From positions 1-7,263 of the forward strand of contig CAITLX010000289.1 of NCBI GenBank assembly GCA_903893335.1: a DNA stretch of 7,263 nucleotides. Reading direction: 5' to 3'. Numbering within the stretch: the stretch's first letter is position 1; each line of letters opens with the position of its first letter. Positions 1 through 7,263 of the stretch are shown piece after piece. The DNA comes from an uncultured delta proteobacterium (GTDB taxonomy: Bacteria; Myxococcota_A; Polyangia; Polyangiales; Polyangiaceae). The notes under the pieces were generated by a model. The model had not been told where the DNA came from. It searched no databases and saw only the letters and a list, made by a program, of their open reading frames with translations. Made by a program: the position numbers and the translations under genes.

Positions 1-225
1 GGCGCGGATCTGCACCTCGACGAAGAGGTGCTCCTTGGACTGGAAGTGGTAGTGCAGCAGGCTCTTCGAGACGCCCGCGTGCTCGGCGATCTCGCGCATC
101 GACGCCGCTGCGTACCCCGCGCGCGAGAAGCACCCCTCGGCGGCTGCGAGGATCGTCTCGACCTGGCCCGCGTCGGACGTGCGCTTCCAGGCGAAGCCGT
201 CGGGCGGGGTGAGGGTGGCGGTCAT
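1..225 (-). CDS. TetR/AcrR-family transcriptional repressor (N-terminal part; C-terminus off the left edge)
   Basis: Translating the minus strand from the ATG at 225-223 gives 75 open residues that run off the window edge. Residues about 20-70 form the DNA-binding domain of the TetR family. A first helix around VETILAAAEGCFSRAGY is followed by a helix-turn-helix with the core MREIAEHAGVSKSLLHYHF (43-61) and then the usual QSKEHLF end of the domain. The Y-x-F-x-SKE pattern after the recognition helix is a strong family signature. The ligand-binding C-terminal domain, normally a further 120-140 residues, is outside the window, so the inducer cannot be guessed from its own sequence. The gene is transcribed away from a fadH homologue with a palindrome between them, so it probably represses that gene and itself, with an acyl-CoA or fatty-acid ligand as an inference. 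No Shine-Dalgarno is visible: the bases just before the ATG read CCCCCCAAAACCCCCC. Confidence 0.93.
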   Translation of the reverse strand, partial: MTATLTPPDGFAWKRTSDAGQVETILAAAEGCFSRAGYAAASMREIAEHAGVSKSLLHYHFQSKEHLFVEVQIRA

Positions 226-241
226 GGGGGGTTTTGGGGGG
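226..241 (+). other. G6-T4-G6 tract next to the repressor start codon
   Basis: The plus strand reads six G, four T, six G directly against the start codon of the TetR-type gene. More G runs lie just inside that gene at 202-204, 206-209 and 213-215, so five runs of three or more G fall within 40 bases. A G-quadruplex on the template strand of the repressor gene is possible, though one loop would be about 10 bases long. The tract fills the place where a ribosome binding site would normally sit, and no Shine-Dalgarno is seen there. What is seen is the tract; any regulatory role is inference. Confidence 0.4.
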
Positions 242-254
242 CGCCGAGCGGTCA

Positions 255-274
255 GACTGGCCGGCCGGTCAGTC
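255..274. promoter_or_regulatory. Palindromic operator, probable TetR-family binding site
   Basis: The sequence GACTGGCCGGCCGGTCAGTC is a 20-bp inverted repeat: the left half GACTGGCCGG matches the reverse complement of the right half, GACTGACCGG, at nine of ten positions. Its GAC-N-GNCCGG-CCGGNC-type core resembles operators of many TetR-family regulators. It lies 29 bases upstream of the repressor ATG and 93 bases upstream of the fadH start, so one dimer or dimer pair could control both directions. The word GTCAG also recurs nearby at 251, 268 and 277. No convincing -35/-10 pair could be picked on either strand, as is common in very GC-rich genomes. Confidence 0.7.
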
Positions 275-357
275 TCGTCAGTTAACCCCAAGGTGCCGCG
301 CGGCGCAAGGCCGGCGCGGGTTGGACCATACTGCCGCGCGATCTGCGACGCAGACCC

Positions 358-363
358 GGAGGA
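358..363 (+). promoter_or_regulatory. Ribosome binding site fixing the TTG start of fadH
   Basis: GGAGGA ends four bases before the TTG at 368-370. This is the only strong Shine-Dalgarno in the frame. It selects the TTG over the in-frame GTG at 179, which would add 63 residues unlike the family and would read through the divergent operator and the oppositely oriented repressor gene. Starting at the TTG puts the protein in register with E. coli FadH, with an offset of only three residues at the catalytic positions. Confidence 0.85.
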
Positions 364-367
364 ACGC

Positions 368-2392
368 TTGAACTCGCCGTACCCGCACCTGCTGGCCCCG
401 CTCGACCTCGGCTTCGTCACGCTGCGCAACCGCATCGTGATGGGCTCGATGCACACCGGGCTCGAGGACCGCTTCTGGAACTACCCGAAGCTGGCGGCGT
501 ACTTCGAGGAGCGCGCGAAGGGGGGCACCGGACTCATCGTCACCGGAGGTATCTCGGTCAACCGCCGAGGCTGGCTCTTGCCGGCCGGCGGCACGATGAA
601 CGGCAAGGCCGACGTGGCCAACCACCGCAAGGTCACCGACGCCGTGCACCGACACGGCGGCCACATCGTCATGCAGGCGATGCACGCGGGGCGCTACGGC
701 TACCAGCCCTTCTCCGAGTCCGCGTCGAGGCTCAAGTCGCGCATCAACCCCTTCACGCCCCGCGAGATGAGCACCGCGCGCTGCTGGGAGGTCATCGGAG
801 ACTTCGCGCGCGCCGCGAGGCTGGCGCGCGACGCGGGCTACGACGGCGTCGAGGTGATGAGCAGCGAGGGCTACCTGCTCAACCAGTTCCTGTGCAAGCG
901 CGTCAACCGGCGCACCGACGAGTTCGGCGGCGCCATCGAGGGGCGCATGAAGATGGTGGTCGAGGTGACGCGGGCCATCCGCAAGGCAGCCGGCGCCGAC
1001 TTCATCTGCATGGTGCGCCTGTCGATGCTCGACCTCGTCGAGGGGGGCAACACCGGCGACGAGATCGTCGCGACCGCGAGGGCGCTCGAGGCCGCCGGCG
1101 CGACGATGCTCAACACGGGCATCGGCTGGCACGAGGCCACCGTGCCGACGATCGTCACCTCGGTGCCGCGCGCGGCGTTCCGCGCAGCGACGGCGATGGT
1201 CAAGCAGCAGGTGGCCATCCCGGTGGTCGCCTCCAACCGCATCAACACGCCCGCGCTCGGCGAGGAAATCCTCGCCTCGGGCGACGCCGATCTCATCTCG
1301 ATGGCGCGCCCGCTGCTCGCCGACCCCGCCTTCGCCCGCAAGGCCGCCGCCGGCAAGGCCGACGAGATCAACACCTGCATCGCCTGCAACCAGGCCTGCC
1401 TCGACCACACCTTCCAGGCGAAGCGCTCGACCTGCCTGGTCAATCCCCAGGCCTGCTACGAGACGGAGCTCGTCTACACGCAGGCGGCGAGGCCCAAGCG
1501 CATCGCGGTGGTCGGCGCCGGCATGGCCGGCCTTTCGGCGGCGACGGTCGCCGCGCAGCGCGGCCACGACGTGACGCTCTTCGAGGCCGCGGCCGACATC
1601 GGCGGGCAGTTCAACCTCGCTGCGCGCGTACCGGGCAAGGAGGAGTTCGGCGAGACCATTCGCTACTTCCGCCATCGATTGCAGTCCACGGGCGTGAAGG
1701 TCGAGCTCGGCCGCAGGGTCGCCAAGGGGGAGCTCGAGGGGAGCTACGACGAGATCGTCGTCGCCACGGGCGTCACGCCGCGCGCGCCGCGCATCGCCGG
1801 CATCGACCACCCCAAGGTGCTCAGCTACCCCGACGTGCTGCTCGGTCGCAAGGCGGCCGGCAAGCGGGTCGCGGTCATCGGAGCCGGCGGCATCGGCATC
1901 GACCTGTGCGAGTTCCTCCTGGCCGAGCATTCGCCGCAGTCGGTCGACTCGTGGGCGAAGCAGTGGGGCGTCGATCTGCAATCGAGCGTCCCTGGCGGAC
2001 TCGTCGAGCCGGCGCCGCTCGCGCCGATCCGCGAGGTGTGGATGCTGCAGCGCAAGCGCGGGAAGATGGGCACGGGCCCGGGCAAGACGACCGGCTGGGT
2101 GCACCGCATCGCGCTCCAGCGCCACGGCGTGACGATGCTCGCGGGCGTCGAGTACGTGCGGATCGACGACGCCGGTCTGCACCTCGTGCACGCGGGCGAG
2201 GCCAAGGTGCTGAGCGTCGATCACGTCGTCGTCTGCGCCGGCCAGGAGTCGGTGCGCGATCTGGTGACCGTGAACGAGAAGGGGGAGCCGACCGACGCGC
2301 GCCACCACCTCGTCGGCGGCGCCCACGTCGCGACCGAGCTCGACGCCAAGCGCGCCATTCGCGAGGGGGCCGAGGTCGCGGCCCGGCTCTGA
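368..2392 (+). CDS. fadH: 2,4-dienoyl-CoA reductase (NADPH), FMN/FAD/4Fe-4S flavoprotein
   Basis: The 674-residue product matches the E. coli enzyme (672 aa) end to end. It removes the 4,5 double bond problem in beta-oxidation of polyunsaturated acids, reducing 2,4-dienoyl-CoA in the cytoplasm. The N-terminal half is an old-yellow-enzyme TIM barrel with FMN; it opens with LAPLDLGFVTLRNRIVMGSM. Tyr169 (in SEGYLLNQF) and His255 (in GIGWHEA) correspond to the catalytic Tyr166 and His252 of E. coli. A 4Fe-4S site follows with Cys337, Cys340, Cys344 and Cys356 (C-x2-C-x3-C-x11-C). The C-terminal half has a FAD Rossmann motif (GAGMAG, from Gly383) and a second dinucleotide motif for NADPH (GAGGIG, 505-510). 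All key residues are present, so it should be active. It is divergent from the TetR-type gene and probably repressed by it. The only oddity is the TTG start, supported by GGAGGA. Related N-demethylating or disulfide reductases of the same superfamily are less likely given the collinear match. Confidence 0.97.
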   Translation: MNSPYPHLLAPLDLGFVTLRNRIVMGSMHTGLEDRFWNYPKLAAYFEERAKGGTGLIVTGGISVNRRGWLLPAGGTMNGKADVANHRKVTDAVHRHGGHIVMQAMHAGRYGYQPFSESASRLKSRINPFTPREMSTARCWEVIGDFARAARLARDAGYDGVEVMSSEGYLLNQFLCKRVNRRTDEFGGAIEGRMKMVVEVTRAIRKAAGADFICMVRLSMLDLVEGGNTGDEIVATARALEAAGATMLNTGIGWHEATVPTIVTSVPRAAFRAATAMVKQQVAIPVVASNRINTPALGEEILASGDADLISMARPLLADPAFARKAAAGKADEINTCIACNQACLDHTFQAKRSTCLVNPQACYETELVYTQAARPKRIAVVGAGMAGLSAATVAAQRGHDVTLFEAAADIGGQFNLAARVPGKEEFGETIRYFRHRLQSTGVKVELGRRVAKGELEGSYDEIVVATGVTPRAPRIAGIDHPKVLSYPDVLLGRKAAGKRVAVIGAGGIGIDLCEFLLAEHSPQSVDSWAKQWGVDLQSSVPGGLVEPAPLAPIREVWMLQRKRGKMGTGPGKTTGWVHRIALQRHGVTMLAGVEYVRIDDAGLHLVHAGEAKVLSVDHVVVCAGQESVRDLVTVNEKGEPTDARHHLVGGAHVATELDAKRAIREGAEVAARL

Positions 2393-2424
2393 CGCGGCGG
2401 CGCGCGAGGCAGCAGGCGCCGCGC

Positions 2425-2464
2425 GTCGATTGCAGTCGATCGGAGGGCCCTCGCCCGAAGGCCC
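2425..2464 (+). promoter_or_regulatory. Repeat-rich spacer between fadH and the GH5 gene
   Basis: The 109-base gap between the two genes contains a direct repeat GTCGAT at 2425-2430 and 2435-2440 (10-base period, one helical turn). It also has a perfect 10-bp palindrome GAGGGCCCTC at 2443-2452. A short stem GGGCC (2445-2449) pairs with GGCCC (2460-2464), followed by CCTTTA. The stem could be a weak terminator for fadH, or the repeats could be an operator for the GH5 gene. Both readings are tentative because the stem is only five pairs and the T run only three bases. Confidence 0.2.
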
Positions 2465-2501
2465 CTTTACGCGCCGGGCCGACGCTGGTGGGATGCGCGC
2501 C

Positions 2502-3923
2502 ATGCGAAGCGCGATTGGGGTGGCAGCGGGGGCGATGGCGGCGCTCGTGGCGGGGTGCGGGGCGTCGGACGCGAGCGCTCCGCTCGCAGGCGGAGCGGAC
2601 GCGGGGCCGCGCATCGACGACGCGACCTGGGGCGCCGACGGCTACTACCGCGACGACGCGGGGCGCGCGGTGCTGCTGCGCGGCGTCAACGTCGCGCACT
2701 CGTCCAAGCGCAGCGCAGACGGCTTGCCCTGGGTGCAGCCGAGCGATCTGGCGACGCTGCGCGCCGACTGGGGCGCCAACCTGATCCGGCTCACGGTGTT
2801 CTGGCGCTTCGTCGAGCCGACGCGCGGGTCGTACGACGCCGCGTACGTCGCCGCCGTGCGCGAGCGGCTCGACTGGGCCGAGGCCGCGGGCATCTCGGTC
2901 TTGCTCGACATGCACCAGGACCTCTACGGCTTCGAGGCGACCGACGAGAGCGAGGGGGACGGCCCCCCCGCGTGGGCGCGCGACGCGACGTGCGCGCCGT
3001 TCGCCGACAAGAGCCCCTGGTACACGAACTACTTCGAGGAGCCCGTCGACTGTCAGTTCCGCTCGTTCTGGGCCGACACCAACGGCGTGCAGACGGCGTT
3101 CGTCGCGATGTGGGAGCACCTGCTCGGCGCGGTCGGCGACCACCCCGCGCTCGTCGGCGTCGATCTCTGGAACGAGCCCTGGGTGCCGAAGACCGCCACG
3201 GCGGCCGGCGTGCTCGCGCCGTTCTACGAGCGCATCATGCCGCGCGTGCGCGCCGCCGCGCCGCGGATGGTCGTCTTCTACGAGCCCGGCACCCTCTCGG
3301 GCCAGGGGCAGAACCAGGCACCCCCGCGCCCCGCGTACGACCGCGTGGTGTTCGCGCCCCACTTCTACCCGCCGGCCATCTGGGTCGGCGCGCCCTACCG
3401 GGGCACCCTCGACGACGTGCGTCCGCAGCTCGAGCAGCAGATCGCGCAGGCGAAGGACGCCCGCGTGCCGCTGGTGGTCGGCGAGTGGGGCGCGCAGCGC
3501 GACGGCGTGGGCTACGAGGCCTACGTGGGCGACCTGCTGCACGCATGGCAGGACGCGTGGGTCGGGTCGGCGCGCTGGAGCTACGACCGCGACAGCTACC
3601 GCTTCGCCCTGCTCGCAGCCGACGGCACCGCGCCCGCGTCGAGCACGGCCATGATCGAGCCCTACGCCGAGCGCGTCCCGGGCACGCCGCTCGGCTCGAC
3701 GCTCGCGGCGAGCGAGAAGCGGCTCACCGTTCGTTTCCAGTCGAGCGAGGCCGCAGACGCGTGGATCACCTGCCCGTCGCGCTTCTGCGCCGCGGAGCCG
3801 CGCCTCACCGCGACGCTCGACGGCGCGCCCGTGCAGGTCGCCGGGACGTGGGACGCCGCGCGCGCGCGCCTCTCGGTGGCCTGTACCGCGGCGGGCCGCT
3901 ACGAGCTGTCGCTCGGCTGGTAG
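2502..3923 (+). CDS. GH5-family glycoside hydrolase lipoprotein, endoglycoceramidase-like
   Basis: The 473-residue product starts with a lipoprotein signal: a short hydrophobic stretch ending in the lipobox VAGC, with Cys19 as the lipidated residue. Gly at +2, rather than Asp, would favour the outer membrane. The mature part is a family 5 (clan GH-A) TIM barrel: RGVN at 60-63, DMHQD at 136-140, the acid/base Glu225 in LWNEPW, FAPHFY at 284-289, and the nucleophile Glu328 in GEWG. The barrel is followed by a C-terminal beta-sandwich (about 390-473). This arrangement, total size, the R-L-T-V-F-W and NEPW motifs and the IEPYAERVPGTP junction resemble endoglycoceramidases, which release the glycan from glycosphingolipids. 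Other GH5 beta-glucosidase or glucanase specificities remain possible. Five Cys in the mature body after Cys19 (two in the barrel, three in the C-terminal domain) may form disulfides. The ATG at 2502 has GGTGGG nine bases upstream. The ATG at 2493 is the alternative, but GGTGGG then touches the start codon. Confidence 0.85.
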   Translation: MRSAIGVAAGAMAALVAGCGASDASAPLAGGADAGPRIDDATWGADGYYRDDAGRAVLLRGVNVAHSSKRSADGLPWVQPSDLATLRADWGANLIRLTVFWRFVEPTRGSYDAAYVAAVRERLDWAEAAGISVLLDMHQDLYGFEATDESEGDGPPAWARDATCAPFADKSPWYTNYFEEPVDCQFRSFWADTNGVQTAFVAMWEHLLGAVGDHPALVGVDLWNEPWVPKTATAAGVLAPFYERIMPRVRAAAPRMVVFYEPGTLSGQGQNQAPPRPAYDRVVFAPHFYPPAIWVGAPYRGTLDDVRPQLEQQIAQAKDARVPLVVGEWGAQRDGVGYEAYVGDLLHAWQDAWVGSARWSYDRDSYRFALLAADGTAPASSTAMIEPYAERVPGTPLGSTLAASEKRLTVRFQSSEAADAWITCPSRFCAAEPRLTATLDGAPVQVAGTWDAARARLSVACTAAGRYELSLGW

Positions 3924-3936
3924 CCGGCGCGCGGCC

Positions 3937-4194
3937 TCAATCGCCGTCGTCGAGCTCGTAGCTCTCGACGTAGAGGTCGAAGCCTCCGGCATCGACCGAC
4001 TCGCCGACGAGCTCGCCGATCTCGGACGCCTCCCTCGACGAGACGGCGTAGACGCCGCGCATGTCGTCGTCGACGCCGCCGCCGAAGAGTCGGCGCAGGT
4101 CGGCGAGGGCGATGGGCAGCACGCGCTCGGCGACGAGCTGACCGTCGCCGTCGTAGGCCGTGAGCACGCGCACGAGCTGTCGCCACTTCGTCAA
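3937..4194 (-). CDS. Small acidic protein of unknown function
   Basis: An 85-residue protein starts at TTG (4194-4192), with GGAGG 10 bases upstream. The next in-frame alternative is a GTG nine codons in. It reads as one compact alpha/beta domain: a strand around QLVRVLTAYDGDGQLVAE, a helix LADLRRLFG, an acidic turn VDDDM, a strand GVYAV, a helix REASEIGELVG and a final strand FDLYVESYE with an acidic DDGD tail. There is no signal peptide, membrane segment or Cys. From memory the pattern resembles small proteins grouped as DUF7683, but this is a weak recognition and no function is known to me. It lies 63 bases after the alkylglycerol monooxygenase-like gene on the same strand, so it may be the last gene of that transcript. 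It converges with the GH5 gene, the two stop codons being 13 bases apart. Codon bias matches the neighbours, which supports a real gene. Confidence 0.75.
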   Translation of the reverse strand: MTKWRQLVRVLTAYDGDGQLVAERVLPIALADLRRLFGGGVDDDMRGVYAVSSREASEIGELVGESVDAGGFDLYVESYELDDGD

Positions 4195-4257
4195 ACCGAT
4201 CGAGCCTCCACGAGGGGGAGCATACCGCGCCGCCCGAGCGAGCGGCGCGAGCCCGCG

Positions 4258-5397
4258 TCAGCGCGCGCGGAGCGCCGCGGCGACGACCCACGCGACCGCG
4301 GGTGACGACGCGAGCAGGGCAAGCTCGACCGGCACGGCCCAGCGGCGTCGCTCGAACAGGCCGCCCCACACCGCCGCGCTCGCGAGGACCCAGAGCGCGA
4401 GCGCCGCGCGGGCGACCTCCGCGCCGTCGGGGGGCAGCAGGAGCATCAGCGTGAGCGCGAGCCCTGCCACCGCGAAGCGCGCGACGACGTAGCGGTCGGT
4501 GGCCGGCTGGGGCGGGACGTCGAACAGGACGCGCGCCGCGTGGTCGACCTCCGGCACGACGACTGGCCCCCCGAGGTCTTCGGGCAGCCACTCGGGGGGA
4601 GCGACGAAGAGGCGCACCTTGTCGGCCAGCCTGCGCGTGCGCCGCGCCGCGGAGCCGAGCCGCCACCAGGGCTCGACGTTCGCCCAGAGGGCGTTGAAGC
4701 TCCGCAGCGGCTCGACCGTCCCGAATGCGGGCTCGCGCCCCTCGGCGACGAAGGTGCCATACAGGCGGTCCCACACGATGAGGATGCCGGCGTAGTTCTT
4801 GTCGATGTACTCGGGGTCGATGCCGTGGTGCACGCGGTGGTGCGACGGCGTGTTCCAGACGAGCTCGAGGGGCCCGAGCTTGCCGACGAGCCGCGTGTGG
4901 ATCCAGAACTGGTACAGGGTATTGGCCGTGCTCACGGCGACGAACATGAGCGGCGAGAATCCCGCGACGGCCAGTGGCCAGTAGAAGGGGGCCGCGACGA
5001 CCGCCTGCAGCGCGCTCTGCCGCAGCGCGGTCGTCAGATTGTAGTGCTCGCTCTGGTGGTGCACGACGTGCGTGGCCCACAGGAGGTTGACCCGGTGGCT
5101 CGCGCGGTGAAACCAGTAGTACTGGTGATCGACGAGCAGCGCGAGCAGCGCCCAGCTCCACCAGGCGTCGGCGGGCAGCGTGCGCCAGCGCGCGTGGACG
5201 AAGAGCCAGGCGTAGGCGCCGATGACCGCGCCGCGCACGAACACCGCGGTCGCCTGCTGCGAGACGCCGCAGCTCAGGCTCGCGATCGAGTCGTGCAGGC
5301 CGAAGGCGGCGAAGCGGCGCCGTGCCGCCACCCAGGCCTCGAGCGCGATGAGCGCGAAGAATGCGGGGATGGCCAGCGCGATGGCGAGCGCGTTCAC
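4258..5397 (-). CDS. Fatty acid hydroxylase-superfamily membrane protein, alkylglycerol monooxygenase-like
   Basis: The 379-residue protein is an integral membrane non-haem di-iron oxygenase. The eight-histidine pattern is present: HRASH (97-101), HVVHH (110-114) and HHRVHH (186-191), with extra His91, His118 and His167. What sets it apart from ordinary sterol desaturases is the text around the boxes: HHQSEHYNLTTALRQS, LGPLELVWNTPSHHRVHHG and IDKNYAG followed by WDRLYGTF. These closely recall animal alkylglycerol monooxygenase (AGMO/TMEM195), which cleaves the ether bond of alkyl glycerols using tetrahydrobiopterin. Membrane segments are likely near residues 3-22, 50-68, 80-95 and 129-160, with three more at the C-terminus (about 303-376), also as in AGMO. 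The GTG start is fixed by an in-frame TAG 12 bases upstream (5409-5407). The upstream UvrA-like gene ends 38 bases before it, so the two may be co-transcribed. Substrate and cofactor in this organism are inference. Confidence 0.9.
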   Translation of the reverse strand: MNALAIALAIPAFFALIALEAWVAARRRFAAFGLHDSIASLSCGVSQQATAVFVRGAVIGAYAWLFVHARWRTLPADAWWSWALLALLVDHQYYWFHRASHRVNLLWATHVVHHQSEHYNLTTALRQSALQAVVAAPFYWPLAVAGFSPLMFVAVSTANTLYQFWIHTRLVGKLGPLELVWNTPSHHRVHHGIDPEYIDKNYAGILIVWDRLYGTFVAEGREPAFGTVEPLRSFNALWANVEPWWRLGSAARRTRRLADKVRLFVAPPEWLPEDLGGPVVVPEVDHAARVLFDVPPQPATDRYVVARFAVAGLALTLMLLLPPDGAEVARAALALWVLASAAVWGGLFERRRWAVPVELALLASSPAVAWVVAAALRAR

Positions 5398-5435
5398 GCG
5401 CCCACGCTAGCAGCGTCGCGCGCGCGCTGCTTCGC

Positions 5436-7263
<1,828 letters not shown>

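Noticed and set aside
321..332. TTGGAC and CATACT as fadH promoter elements
   Set aside because: They are adjacent rather than about 17 bases apart, and no partner box lies at the right distance for either.
179..367. N-terminal extension of fadH from the GTG at 179
   Set aside because: It would overlap the divergent repressor and the operator, has no family similarity, and lacks the Shine-Dalgarno that the TTG at 368 has.
278..2614. 778-codon open frame on the minus strand across fadH
   Set aside because: Arg/Ala/Asp-rich text with no family motifs, fully antisense to a gene with complete catalytic residues. It is a typical GC-rich shadow frame.
892..2784. 630-codon plus-strand frame inside fadH and the GH5 gene
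   Set aside because: Low-complexity Arg/Ala/Gly composition and overlap of two well-supported genes in another frame.
3914..3926. CGGCT/AGCCG hairpin at the GH5 stop as a bidirectional terminator
   Set aside because: Only five pairs with a three-base loop and no T tract on either side; not distinguishable from chance at this GC content.
1875..3992. 705-codon minus-strand frame opposite fadH and GH5
   Set aside because: Arg-rich shadow crossing gene boundaries, with no recognisable domain.

Overview
The window is GC-rich throughout, with heavy G/C third-position bias and long shadow frames on both strands. It carries chromosomal housekeeping and lipid genes and no mobile elements. The base composition, an Ala-rich lipoprotein signal and the family mix would fit a myxobacterial-type organism (Myxococcota/Polyangia). 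That placement is an inference from style; no rRNA or other taxonomic marker is present.

Layout. Bases 1-225 (minus strand) hold the N-terminal 75 residues of a TetR/AcrR-family repressor whose C-terminus lies off the left edge. Bases 226-367 are a divergent control region with a near-perfect 20-bp palindrome (255-274), the likely repressor operator, and an unusual G6-T4-G6 tract beside the repressor start. Bases 368-2392 (plus) encode a full-length FadH-type 2,4-dienoyl-CoA reductase, starting at TTG after a strong Shine-Dalgarno. Bases 2502-3923 (plus) encode a secreted lipoprotein glycoside hydrolase of family 5 that looks like an endoglycoceramidase. Then, all on the minus strand and read from right to left: a UvrA-family ATPase (5436 to beyond 7263, N-terminus missing), a membrane di-iron hydroxylase very like alkylglycerol monooxygenase (4258-5397), and a small acidic protein of unknown function (3937-4194). 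The last converges on the GH5 gene with a 13-bp gap.

How the genes may work together. The repressor and fadH form a classic divergent regulator/target pair for unsaturated fatty-acid breakdown. The GH5 enzyme (glycolipid head-group removal) and the alkylglycerol monooxygenase-like enzyme (ether-bond cleavage of alkyl glycerols) are also lipid-directed. The right two-thirds of the window could therefore serve lipid salvage or remodelling, although the genes lie on two strands and no shared control is visible. The UvrA homologue appears to lack the roughly 100-residue insertion domain found in repair-type UvrA, which points to a UvrA2/DrrC-like paralogue rather than the main excinuclease subunit.

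No RNA gene, insertion sequence, CRISPR array or clear strong terminator was found. No wholly new system is evident. The best leads are the insertion-domain-less UvrA, the bacterial alkylglycerol monooxygenase-like gene and the palindromic operator.
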